DNA from: Bacteroidetes bacterium UBA2664
GTDB lineage: Bacteria; Bacteroidota; Rhodothermia; Balneolales; Balneolaceae
Length of the DNA: 64,000 nt
Direction: 5' to 3'
Assembly: GCA_002359315.1 (NCBI GenBank)
Contig: DEMS01000034.1
Coordinates: 62,001-126,000, forward strand
Shown in pieces: positions 47,310 through 55,954 of the stretch; positions within the stretch are counted from its first letter, which is position 1, and every line of letters starts with the position of its first letter. The notes below the pieces were generated by a model. It was not told the origin of the DNA. It did not search any database and saw nothing but the letters and a program-made list of their open reading frames with translations. Position numbers and translations under genes: made by a program.

Positions 47310-48530
47310 TTAAACCGGGAATTTTATTTTAAACTGCGTACCCTTCCCGGGTTTTGATTCTACATTCATCATCCCTTTCAACAGATTGAGATACTTTTTG
47401 ATGATAAACATGCCCAAGCCTGTTGAGGCCTCACCGGAAGTACCCTCTCTTCGGATCGAATCTTTCCCGGTAAATAAATCCTTAAGCTTATCCTCCGGAA
47501 TACCTATACCGGAATCTTGAACGGTTAATTCAATCATGGGCCTCTCCATATTCAGTTTTTTTACATAGAGCTTGATCGTCCCGCCTTCAGGGGTAAACTT
47601 GATTGAATTACTCAACAAATTCCCAACAATCTGCTTCCATTTCTCTTTATCCATTTTGCATATCAATGGCTCGTCGATTTGCAGATCCAGATTCAAATGT
47701 TTGATTCTCAAATAAGGCTCATGGAGATGAACCACATCTTTGGTGATTGCCGCAAGATCGACCTCTTTCAAGTTCAAAATAAATGCCTCATTTCTGATAT
47801 ACTCAGAATTCAGCAATACATTGACAATGTTCAACATCGATTCACCTGCTTTTTCGATGCTTTCCAGCATCTCTTGATGTTCCACATTTTCGATCTCCTG
47901 CTTCAAAAATTCGGAAAATCCAAGAATTCCTGTGAGTGGGTTTCTCATGTCATGACTGACAATCCGTATCAGTTCATCTTTTTCCGCATTATTTTTTTCC
48001 AGTTGAGTTTTCACATATCCGAGTTCCATTCGGGTGATAATTTCATCGGAAAGTGTCATTAATGCCTTCCTTTGAGGATTTGTCAGCGAATTGGGTTTGG
48101 TATCAATCAAGCAGAGGGATCCGATATTATACCCGCCCGGTGATGTCAAAGGTACACCCGCATAGTACCGCAGCTTCAACCCAGTCAGTACATTTGGATT
48201 GTTTTTAAAAAGGTCACTTTTGAGACTGTCTTTCACTTCAAAAATCTCGTCTTGCATAATCGTATACTGACAAAAACTATCCGTACGTGCAGTGGTCTGT
48301 CCCTCAAATCCATAACACGCTTTTTTAAACTCTTTGTCCTCACCGATCAGATTGATAAATGCGATCGGAACATCACAAAACTGTCCGGCCAATTCGGCCA
48401 ACCGGTCATATTCTTCCTCTTTTTTTGGGTCATCAACCAGGCTCTCATATTTACTCAGTGCTTCGAGCCGTCCCTTTTCATTTGCAGGGATTGGCGGCAA
48501 GGTATCTCCCATCCATTCAGGTGTAAACAT
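47310..48530 (-). CDS. GAF-domain sensor histidine kinase, copy 2
   Basis: A 406-aa paralogue of the kinase at 41897. GAF at about 35-170 (YAGVPLTSPGGYNIGSLCLI), HisKA with His 193 in RIVSHDMRNPLTG, and HATPase with NLLSNSIKFTPEGGTI, DSGIGIPED and STGLGMFIIKKY. It lacks an adjacent response regulator, so it may share the receiver at 41509. It lies 36 bp downstream of the sodium:solute symporter gene on the same strand, likely one transcript, and 249 bp upstream of the YaiO-like gene. Confidence 0.92.
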   Translation of the reverse strand: MFTPEWMGDTLPPIPANEKGRLEALSKYESLVDDPKKEEEYDRLAELAGQFCDVPIAFINLIGEDKEFKKACYGFEGQTTARTDSFCQYTIMQDEIFEVKDSLKSDLFKNNPNVLTGLKLRYYAGVPLTSPGGYNIGSLCLIDTKPNSLTNPQRKALMTLSDEIITRMELGYVKTQLEKNNAEKDELIRIVSHDMRNPLTGILGFSEFLKQEIENVEHQEMLESIEKAGESMLNIVNVLLNSEYIRNEAFILNLKEVDLAAITKDVVHLHEPYLRIKHLNLDLQIDEPLICKMDKEKWKQIVGNLLSNSIKFTPEGGTIKLYVKKLNMERPMIELTVQDSGIGIPEDKLKDLFTGKDSIRREGTSGEASTGLGMFIIKKYLNLLKGMMNVESKPGKGTQFKIKFPV

Positions 48531-48566
48531 AACTTTTTATGATATCGGTTAATATTTGGTATGTTG

Positions 48567-50099
48567 TTACCGCCTTATATAATAGGAAATATTTGCAACG
48601 ACTATAACAATAGCAGCTCCAACCGCGGTGTATAGCGGCCAGGCGATGGTTAAACCCTCTCCCGGGAGGAACTGCTGAAGGGCTCCTTCAACCATAAATA
48701 GCAGTGAGATGAGTCCGCTGAAAAACCCGATCATCGCATCCGTTTTATCGGGTTTATCGAATAATCTCCCAAGTAAAAAGATTCCAAGCAGGCCGCCATA
48801 GGTGTAGGAAGCGATACCGAGCCCGAGTTCCACAATGGCCGGACGATCGCCGCCGCTCAGTTGCAGCCAGGTAAATAGAAATGCAGAACCTGTGAGTGCA
48901 AACCCCCAGCCGATTGTCACCATCCGGGATACCCAAAGTTCTTTGGCATCATCCCATACAGCTTTCGACATCGGTTTGATCAAGTCGTAAGTCGTCGAAG
49001 ATGCCAGGGCATTAAGGGATGAACTCAAACTGCTCATGGCTGCGGCAAACAGTGCCGCTACGATGAGCCCGGCAACGCCTACCGGCATATAATCTACAAT
49101 AAACCGTGCGAATACCTCATCGGTAGTAGCGAGACCGATCGCTTCCGGACTTGCTCCTGCATAGAAAACATAGAGAATCAAGCCGATAAAAAGAAAAAGG
49201 CCAAACTGTGCACTTGCCACAAAACCACTCCAAATCAGTGCCTTCTGACTTGATTTCAGATTTCCGGTTGCAAGTAATCTCTGAACGATTAATTGATCCG
49301 TTCCATGTGATGCAATCGAAAAAACAGCACCCCCGAAGAGGGCTATCCAGAAGACATAGGGATCTGCGATAAACTCGGACCAGCTGAGTCCGCCACCCCA
49401 ATTGAACATTGTAAATTTACCTGCATCATATAGAGAGGTTAATGCTTCCGGAAATGAAACAGGGAGTTTCCCAATGAGGATAAAAAGTGCAAAAAGAGCC
49501 CCTCCGATATAGACCACCATCTGCACCACATCCATCCAGATCACCGCCTTGATACCTCCTAAAAAGGTATAGATGAGGGTGATTCCGGATATAATCGAGA
49601 TGGCAATTAAATAGATCTCCATATCTCCCCATCCATCAAATACACCCGCAAATCTGAAGATGATTGCGAGAGGAATGGCCGTTGCAAAAAGACGGACTCC
49701 ATCGGCAAGCAGACGGGTGATAATGAACGTTGAACTAGCTGCTTTGCGCATTCCCGGGCCAAAGCGCTGTTCGAGGTATTGATAGGCGGTAGTCAGTTCT
49801 CCCTGCACATAGGCCGGTAAAAACCAGATTGCGACAATGATTCGTCCCAGTATATAACCGAATGTTAATTGTAAAAAAGTGAGGCTGCCTCCATAGGCCA
49901 CTGCCGGAATGCTGATGAAAGTAAGCGTGCTGGTTTCTGTAGCCACTACGGAAAATAGGATGGCCCACCACGGCATGGCGCGTCCACCCAAAAAGTAGTC
50001 GGTCGTCGTTTTTTGTGTTCCTGCCGACCAGATTCCAAAAACAGCGACTGCAATGAGGTAGATTACAATAACGATGCCGTCTATAAGTGTGAATCCCAT
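48567..50099 (-). CDS. Sodium:solute symporter family transporter
   Basis: A 510-aa integral membrane protein with about 13 helices. SSF-family motifs: GIWSAGTQKTTTDYFLGGRA at the N-terminus, MPWWAILFSVVATETSTLTF, the TLIYTFLGGIKAVIWMDVVQ segment, and AALFAAAMSSLSSSLNALAS in the sodium-site helix 8 region. The substrate is unknown (sugar, sialic acid or similar solutes are common in this branch). It precedes the second GAF kinase by 36 bp. Confidence 0.9.
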   Translation of the reverse strand: MGFTLIDGIVIVIYLIAVAVFGIWSAGTQKTTTDYFLGGRAMPWWAILFSVVATETSTLTFISIPAVAYGGSLTFLQLTFGYILGRIIVAIWFLPAYVQGELTTAYQYLEQRFGPGMRKAASSTFIITRLLADGVRLFATAIPLAIIFRFAGVFDGWGDMEIYLIAISIISGITLIYTFLGGIKAVIWMDVVQMVVYIGGALFALFILIGKLPVSFPEALTSLYDAGKFTMFNWGGGLSWSEFIADPYVFWIALFGGAVFSIASHGTDQLIVQRLLATGNLKSSQKALIWSGFVASAQFGLFLFIGLILYVFYAGASPEAIGLATTDEVFARFIVDYMPVGVAGLIVAALFAAAMSSLSSSLNALASSTTYDLIKPMSKAVWDDAKELWVSRMVTIGWGFALTGSAFLFTWLQLSGGDRPAIVELGLGIASYTYGGLLGIFLLGRLFDKPDKTDAMIGFFSGLISLLFMVEGALQQFLPGEGLTIAWPLYTAVGAAIVIVVANISYYIRR

Positions 50100-50109
50100 G
50101 GATTGTCAG

Positions 50110-50298
50110 TTAGAGGGTTTTGTATTGAATCAGATGATGTTGATCCGCCCCGGGCAAACGGCCTCTTTGGAATAGCAGCGCCACAACTGTGTCACTGGCC
50201 AAATGATTTGATTCGGTTGATTGTGAACCAAACAGATAAGCAGCAAGAGCTTTTTGCAGCACAAGCGTCCCCACCAGTTTTTCTTTATTTAAACTCAT
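50110..50298 (-). pseudogene. Decayed fragment of a minimal nucleotidyltransferase
   Basis: A 62-aa frame contains ALAAYLFGSQSTESNHLASD, which matches the start of MNT-type nucleotidyltransferases (AYLFGS, then SDxDxAVLF). Here the DxD pair is lost (SDTVVALLF) and the chain ends after about half the usual length. Such proteins often serve as antitoxins in HEPN/MNT modules; no HEPN partner is present. Remnant of a lost module, by inference. Confidence 0.5.
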
Positions 50299-50314
50299 GC
50301 AACCATAATAATAA

Positions 50315-50440
50315 AAATTGTTGGGGAATACTCGTACCCCTGCTGAGGATCTGCAACATTGGAGATTAATCGGTGATGGTATTGGTATTCACTGGGAAAC
50401 TTTATATGAGGATATTTTTATTGATGGGTTGTTGAATTAA
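50315..50440 (+). pseudogene. Remnant of a DUF2442 protein
   Basis: An open stretch without a good start codon encodes HWRLIGDGIGIHWETLYEDI followed by FIDGLLN and a stop. This matches the C-terminal half of DUF2442 proteins (W-L-GxGxGIHWPxLDEDISVEGLL). The N-terminal half is missing. DUF2442 genes often accompany DUF4160 in small toxin-antitoxin-like pairs. Its end overlaps the rdgB stop on the other strand. Confidence 0.6.
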
Positions 50441-51020
50441 TGATTCGACTCACAAACTTATCCAACGCTCTCCCTCTATGACTAATTCGGTTTTTTTCCT
50501 TTGATGATAGCTCTGCAAAGGTTTCAGAATAGTCATCCGGCTGAAAAACCGGGTCATAACCAAACCCCTTTTCTCCTTTTCGTTCATTTGTGATGATCCC
50601 CTCACAAACCCCTTCAAACAGATACTCTCCCTCATCTGTCACAAACGCGATTACTGTCCGGAATCGCGCACTCCGGTCTATTTCCCCCACCATTTCACGA
50701 AGCAGCTTTTCAACATTCTCCGCATACGTCACATTTTCACCGGCATACCGGGCAGAATAGACCCCGGGCGCTCCATTCAGTACATCAACCTCCAGGCCGG
50801 TATCATCAGCCAGTGAAGGAAGTCCGGTCTGATCAAACCAATAGCGCGCTTTTTTCAGGGCATTTCCGGCTAGATCAGGCTGATCCTCCTCTACCTCTGC
50901 AGCATCCTCCAAATCTCTTGTAGATCTGACCTGAATCTGAAGTGGCTCAAGCAACTGATGTAACTCCTCTATTTTATGCGGATTCCCGGATGCCAGAAAA
51001 ATCATTTCAGGTTTTTTCAT
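50418..51020 (-). CDS. rdgB: Non-canonical purine NTP pyrophosphatase (RdgB/HAM1)
   Basis: Hydrolyses dITP, XTP and ITP to keep them out of nucleic acids. The 200-aa chain has IFLASGNPHKIEELHQLL at the start, the catalytic LPSLADDTGLEVDVLNGAPG and YSARYAG, then EKGFGYDPVFQPDDYSETFA and the SHRGRAL end. The start at 51020 (ATG) is preferred over a TTG at 51032 because it places the SGN motif at the family position. Confidence 0.94.
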   Translation of the reverse strand: MKKPEMIFLASGNPHKIEELHQLLEPLQIQVRSTRDLEDAAEVEEDQPDLAGNALKKARYWFDQTGLPSLADDTGLEVDVLNGAPGVYSARYAGENVTYAENVEKLLREMVGEIDRSARFRTVIAFVTDEGEYLFEGVCEGIITNERKGEKGFGYDPVFQPDDYSETFAELSSKEKNRISHRGRALDKFVSRIINSTTHQ

Positions 51021-51163
51021 GTGTAAATCCAATATCTAAATAAAACTATGCTTCATGCGGTAAGACAGTTTCAGGTTTGTTAGACTGAGGACGGAGGATC
51101 GTGGGTTAAGGGTTCTGTATACTACTCCACAAATCAACAATCAATATTCTGCGATCTTAGATC

Positions 51164-51191
51164 TTCTGCCGTCTGCCTTCTGCGTTCTGCC
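51164..51191. repeat. Degenerate 7-bp tandem repeat TTCTGCC
   Basis: Four units TTCTGCC, GTCTGCC, TTCTGCG, TTCTGCC just past the 3' end of asd. Confidence 0.65.
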
Positions 51192-51211
51192 TGCCCTTCA
51201 ATATCTTTCCA

Positions 51212-52270
51212 TTATTGTATGAAACCCTTCTTCACCAGCAGCTCTGCATTCAGAATGGCTCCCCCGGCTGCACCCCGAACGGTATTGTGTGCCATCGCAA
51301 CGTATGAAATATCCAGAACACCGGCTTTTCTCAACCTGCCGACTGCCGTCTGCATCCCACCTTCGCTGTCGGCATGAAGCCTTGGCTGTGGATATCGCTG
51401 ATCTTCATAAAGATGCATTGGAAACGCAGGTGCCGTTGGCAGGCCCAGATCCGCGACCGGACTCTTCCACTTTCTAAACAATTCGGCAACTTCTTCGATG
51501 GATGCGGGTTTAGAATCGAGTCCGACCGCTATCGACAATAAGTGCCCATTGATTACCGGCACACGTGTCGCTGTGGCGTGCACTGTAAAATCTGCAAATG
51601 TCACTTTCCCGTTCTCTAATATACCCAGTAGTTTAAGCGGCTCTGATTCCACTTTGGGCTCTTCATCACCGATATAGGGAATTACATTGCCCAGGATATC
51701 CAGGCTTGGAACTCCCGGATACCCGGCTCCCGAAATCGCCTGCATCGAGGTAAGTATTACAGATCGAATCCCATATTTTTCGGCCAGCGGTTTTAACGTC
51801 GTAACCAAAGGAACTACCACACAGTTTGGGTTAGTGACAATCCAGCCACTTTTATCCGCGGTGAATGTCTGTGATTCGATCATTGTGATATGATCGGGGT
51901 TTACTTCCGGTACCAGAAGAGGTACGGTTGGATCTTGTCTGTAATTTTTGGCATTGCTAATCACCGGAATTCCCGCGCGGGCAAATTCGCCCTCAACCTC
52001 GGTAGCAACGGAAGAGTCGAGCCCTGAAAAGACAAAATCAACGTCCCCAAAATCAGCCGATTTACAGTCACGAACCGTTAATCCGGCTACACTTTCGGGC
52101 ATTGGAGTTGCTTCAACCCAATTCGCAGCCTCTCTGTATGTTTTTCCTGCAGAGCGCTCAGACGCTCCCAATGCTTCAATAGTGAACCAGGGGTGATCCT
52201 GTAGAAGTCGAATAAATTTCTGCCCGACAGCGCCGGTGGCGCCCAATATACCTACTTTGAAATTTGACAT
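51212..52270 (-). CDS. asd: Aspartate-semialdehyde dehydrogenase
   Basis: Reduces aspartyl phosphate to aspartate semialdehyde for lysine/DAP, threonine and methionine synthesis. The 352-aa enzyme begins VGILGATGAVGQKFIRLLQD (NADP fold); the active-site Cys is in VTNPNCVVVPLVTTLKPLAE near residue 150; later HATATRVPVINGH holds the catalytic His region. The sequence style is that of the archaeal/fungal-like ASADH branch. It is monocistronic, with repeat DNA on both sides. Confidence 0.92.
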   Translation of the reverse strand: MSNFKVGILGATGAVGQKFIRLLQDHPWFTIEALGASERSAGKTYREAANWVEATPMPESVAGLTVRDCKSADFGDVDFVFSGLDSSVATEVEGEFARAGIPVISNAKNYRQDPTVPLLVPEVNPDHITMIESQTFTADKSGWIVTNPNCVVVPLVTTLKPLAEKYGIRSVILTSMQAISGAGYPGVPSLDILGNVIPYIGDEEPKVESEPLKLLGILENGKVTFADFTVHATATRVPVINGHLLSIAVGLDSKPASIEEVAELFRKWKSPVADLGLPTAPAFPMHLYEDQRYPQPRLHADSEGGMQTAVGRLRKAGVLDISYVAMAHNTVRGAAGGAILNAELLVKKGFIQ

Positions 52271-52669
52271 TTTTTTATATGAGTCTGGTTGATTTTTTTG
52301 AGCTCATCTTTATGCTCAGTATAAGACTTGGAATGAATGTTTATGTGTTAGAGTGATAAAGTTTTAAAGTGTTTAAGTGTTTAAGTGTTTAAGTGTTTAT
52401 GGAATTAGATTCTCCTGTTAAAAAATAAACGATTAAACAAGCATGTGCTGTAAACGAATAAACATTTAAACACTCTATGTCGAAAACATAAACACATAAA
52501 CAGTTATACACGTATGCACTCAATCCCGAAAACATTTCCCTAAAAATATGAAATGATTCTGACAATCGGTTCATCAAGGATTAGAAAATTGCTATATTTC
52601 GGGCTTGGAAACATTTTTCAATCCATTTATAGCGATTGGAGTTGGTAATTTTTTAATTAAAAAGCAGTT
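52271..52669. other. Intergenic gap between asd and glyS with tandem and inverted repeats
   Basis: 399 bp with no gene. It holds four perfect AAGTGTTT units (52367-52398) and, 40-100 bp later, an AAAC-rich stretch (52450-52501) that is a loose reverse complement of 52338-52400, so a large imperfect hairpin is possible. The last 80 bp is the glyS leader. Confidence 0.65.
52367..52398. repeat. 8-bp tandem repeat AAGTGTTT
   Basis: Four perfect copies in a row in the divergent region between asd and glyS. Confidence 0.9.
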
Positions 52670-54130
52670 ATGTCATCATTCCACTTAGACAATCTTGAAA
52701 AGATCGTCTCTCTTTCCAAATCGAGAGGATTTATATTTCAGTCATCAGAAATATATGGCGGACTCAGCGCCGTATATGATTATGGCCCGCTGGGTGTGGA
52801 ACTTAAGCGAAACATACAATCGAACTGGTGGAAAGCGATGACCCAGCATCACGATAATATCGTTGGTATCGATGCAGCCATATTCATGCATCCCAAAGTG
52901 TGGGAGGCCAGCGGACATGTGGAAGGATTCAATGATCCGATGATCGATGACAAACAGTCTAAAAAACGGTATCGCGCGGATATGCTGATTGAACAGCACA
53001 TTCTAAAGATTCGGAGTAAAGGCGATGAAGAGAAAGCTGATGAACTTCAGGATCTGCTCGACAGTACGGGTACACGCAAGGGACTTTGTGAAGATCTATA
53101 CGATATCATCATGAAGGAAGAAATTAGATCTCCAGATTCCGGTGCGTTCGACTGGACGGAGGTGCGGCAATTTAATCTGATGTTCAAAACTCATTACGGT
53201 GCCGTTACCAAAGATGATGATGACAGCATCTATTTGCGTCCTGAAACCGCTCAGGGTATTTTTGTAAACTATAAAAATGTGCTCGATACCGCGCGGGTTC
53301 AGGTTCCTTTTGGAATTGCACAGATCGGTAAAGCATTTCGGAACGAAGTGGTAGCTCGCCAGTTTGTATTTCGCATGAGAGAATTTGAACAGATGGAGAT
53401 GCAATATTTTGTAGAACCGGGCACCGATGAAGGGGAGTATGATAAGTGGCTTGAAGCTCGTCTGAACTGGCACAAAAGTATTGGAATTCGTCCGGAGAAC
53501 CTTAGAGTATCCCCTCACCCGGAGGATAAACTGGCCCACTATGCCCGTGCAGCAGCCGATATTCAATACAAATATCCGATCGGATGGCAGGAAGTGGAGG
53601 GGATTCACAACCGAACCGATTTCGACCTCTCGCGTCACCAGGAATTCTCCGGTAAGAAGATGGAATACTTTGATCAAAAAGATCAGAAGCGTTATATCCC
53701 CTATGTGATTGAGACCTCAGTCGGACTCGACCGGACCACACTGATGGTCCTTTGTGATGCATACAGGGAAGAAGAGGTAGACGGCGACTCCCGAACTGTT
53801 CTCAAATTGCATCCGAAATTGGCTCCAACCAAAGTGGGAATCTTTCCTCTTATCAAAAAACCGGACCTTCAGGAATTGGCTTCAAAGATTGAAACCGAGT
53901 TAAAAGAAGAATTTACTGTTCTGTATGATGAGTCTGGATCGATCGGTAAACGATATCGGCGTCAGGATGAGGCCGGCACACCTTTTTGCGTGACAGTCGA
54001 TTTCGATGGGCTTGAGGATAATACCGTTACCATTCGGTATCGGGACGATATGAAACAAGACAGGGTAGCTGTGGACCAGCTTGCGAGTGTAATCAGGGAT
54101 GGAATGAAAAATTGGACACCGGAAGTATAG
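52670..54130 (+). CDS. glyS: Glycyl-tRNA synthetase, homodimeric type
   Basis: A class II synthetase charging tRNA-Gly; the 486-aa single-chain form as in Bacteroidota and eukaryotes. Motifs: SRGFIFQSSEIYGGLSAVYD at the N-terminus, the GPLGVELKRNI region, YLRPETAQGIFVNYKNV, motif 2 IGKAFRNEVVARQFVFRMRE, motif 3 YVIETSVGLDRTTLMVL, and an anticodon-binding domain at about 385-486. It is monocistronic and divergent from asd. Confidence 0.95.
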   Translation: MSSFHLDNLEKIVSLSKSRGFIFQSSEIYGGLSAVYDYGPLGVELKRNIQSNWWKAMTQHHDNIVGIDAAIFMHPKVWEASGHVEGFNDPMIDDKQSKKRYRADMLIEQHILKIRSKGDEEKADELQDLLDSTGTRKGLCEDLYDIIMKEEIRSPDSGAFDWTEVRQFNLMFKTHYGAVTKDDDDSIYLRPETAQGIFVNYKNVLDTARVQVPFGIAQIGKAFRNEVVARQFVFRMREFEQMEMQYFVEPGTDEGEYDKWLEARLNWHKSIGIRPENLRVSPHPEDKLAHYARAAADIQYKYPIGWQEVEGIHNRTDFDLSRHQEFSGKKMEYFDQKDQKRYIPYVIETSVGLDRTTLMVLCDAYREEEVDGDSRTVLKLHPKLAPTKVGIFPLIKKPDLQELASKIETELKEEFTVLYDESGSIGKRYRRQDEAGTPFCVTVDFDGLEDNTVTIRYRDDMKQDRVAVDQLASVIRDGMKNWTPEV

Positions 54131-54217
54131 CCGATTAAACCCTGCTCAATCCAAAAATTCATGATAACATCGACCGTCCTTATCGTGTGATTTACACCAG
54201 TGGGATGGGTTATAGGT

Positions 54218-54243
54218 GAGATCCTGAAATAAATTCAGGATGA
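54218..54243 (+). repeat. Palindromic intergenic repeat, copy E
   Basis: Same arms and ATAAA loop as copy A, 26 bp identical, between the convergent glyS and hydrolase genes. Confidence 0.85.
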
Positions 54244-54264
54244 TGGTTATAGTTAAATCCCTTC

Positions 54265-54305
54265 ACACTGATCCCTGTCCCTTGCACCTTGTACCTTGTA
54301 CCTAC
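54265..54305 (-). repeat. GGTACAA-type dispersed repeat, second copy
   Basis: On the minus strand it reads GTAGGTACAAGGTACAA, GTGCA, CAGTGTGAAGGG, matching 29043-29083. It is made partly of ACCTTGT 7-mers. Confidence 0.6.
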
Positions 54306-54323
54306 TAATCTCTTTTCCCGATT

Positions 54324-55703
54324 CTACTCTTCATTCAACCCATCCAGCCACTCAATAATCGCAGAAATAAATCCATCCGCAAACGATCGATCCAGCATAC
54401 CGTATTCACTTGGTAATCCACTGTTCGCTTGCTGAAACAGGTGATTAGCTTCCGGAATCACACTATAATCCAAACTTACATCAAGCTCATTCCTCAATTT
54501 CAATACTTCTTCAATGTTGGCATCAGGGTATACTTGCATATCCCTTTCTCCAAATATCGCTAAAATAGGTATTTGGTTTTGTTTAAAAACTTCGGCCGGT
54601 TGAATTTCAATCAATGACTTAAACCAGTCACTCTTCGCCGCTGAAAGTTGCCTGTCTATCTGACTTTGGATAAATCCATCCATATCACCTAACGCTTCTA
54701 CCTGAGCTTCGGGAAGCTGATTGATCTGTTCCTGCAGACGATCTCTTAAATTCTGTTCAACAGGTTCCCAAGACGATCCGCTTCGGACAACTTCATAGAT
54801 CTGTTCCTGATATTCCAGATTCATATTTACCACATCTTCCGGAATATCCTGAGCTTCTGAAAGATTTACAATCTGTTGATTAATTAATTTATCACCACTT
54901 AAAAAAGGAGTTGCCATAAATACTAATGCTTTGGGATCGGTCTCAGCTGCGGCAATCGAAGCGACCAATCCACCCTGACTATGCCCCAAATAAATGACAT
55001 CGGTAAATAGATCACCATATTCAAATTGCAGATAATTTACAATGTCAATCAGGTCCTCTGCCAACTCTTCAAGAGTTGCATCACTATTCCCTGTAGAAGC
55101 CCCAACCCCTCTGTCATCATAGCGAAAGGATGAATATCCATACTGAAAGAGTTGTCTGGACAATTCATTAAAAACACCAAATCCGGCAACTGTTTCATCC
55201 CTATCCTGAGATCCGGACCCGGTGAGTAATATAATCAACGGTGATGGATCCTCTTGTAACAGCAGGGTACCTCCAATTTCTCCTACTCGTGTAGGGATAC
55301 TCAAATCCAATTCCATTTGATCCAACGAAGATACCCCCGATCTGCTCTGTTTATATAATTGAAATGGGAATCGTTGTGTCATTTGTTCAAAATCACCGAG
55401 AATGGATTGATCCTCCTCGTTCCAAACACCAAAAAAAACAGCCGGACCGGAACCCGTCTCAAATTGAAATGTAATCTCATCACCTTCAGCCAATGTTACC
55501 TCTATTGGCAAATTAAAGGCCTGTTGTTGAGGGATATTGATCGTTCCATCCAATTCACCATCCGAGTAACTGAATGTAACTTGAATGGTTAAGTCGTTCC
55601 CATTGATATTAATGGCACCGTTCCAAACCCCTTCAACATCAGCGTATTGTTGGGCATGTACAGGCGAACTAAACAGTAATAATGCAGTGATTAGATAGAT
55701 CAT
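54324..55703 (-). CDS. Secreted alpha/beta hydrolase
   Basis: A 459-aa exported protein. Signal peptide at about 1-17 (ITALLLFSSPVHAQQ), a beta-rich N-terminal domain at about 20-120 (DVEGVWNGAININGNDLTIQ), then the hydrolase fold: oxyanion loop LLTGSGSQDRDE, nucleophile Ser near residue 241 in YLGHSQGGLVASIAA, acid in IFGERDMQVYPDANIEE, and His in VIPEANHLFQ. The layout matches prolyl-oligopeptidase-like esterases of the DUF3887/YqiA type. The substrate is unknown; an acyl ester or peptide is possible. Confidence 0.85.
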   Translation of the reverse strand: MIYLITALLLFSSPVHAQQYADVEGVWNGAININGNDLTIQVTFSYSDGELDGTINIPQQQAFNLPIEVTLAEGDEITFQFETGSGPAVFFGVWNEEDQSILGDFEQMTQRFPFQLYKQSRSGVSSLDQMELDLSIPTRVGEIGGTLLLQEDPSPLIILLTGSGSQDRDETVAGFGVFNELSRQLFQYGYSSFRYDDRGVGASTGNSDATLEELAEDLIDIVNYLQFEYGDLFTDVIYLGHSQGGLVASIAAAETDPKALVFMATPFLSGDKLINQQIVNLSEAQDIPEDVVNMNLEYQEQIYEVVRSGSSWEPVEQNLRDRLQEQINQLPEAQVEALGDMDGFIQSQIDRQLSAAKSDWFKSLIEIQPAEVFKQNQIPILAIFGERDMQVYPDANIEEVLKLRNELDVSLDYSVIPEANHLFQQANSGLPSEYGMLDRSFADGFISAIIEWLDGLNEE

Positions 55704-55954
55704 AAGATGAGGCTTGTACCTGTTAAATTCTAGGATTTATGACATCGAGTAGACATATAAAAATATCACTTCAGTATGCCATTATCCAATCGAGAATGCT
55801 GATTTTATTTAGAGATAGGTTAGTTTTTCGGGTACAGTTTTAATTATATAAGAGAGCACCGACCTAACAGGTATCAGCTGTCAGACTACAGTACGGCCTT
55901 CGGTTTGGTTTAAAGTAAATCAAAAAATGACGACTTTCGGATGATGCCTGACCG

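Noticed and set aside
50013..50369. 118-aa plus-strand open frame
   Set aside because: It starts antisense to the symporter N-terminus and crosses the nucleotidyltransferase remnant; the DUF2442-like frame is a different one.
53096..53677. 193-aa minus-strand open frame
   Set aside because: It lies wholly inside glyS, antisense to conserved class II motifs; Cys/His-rich low-information sequence.
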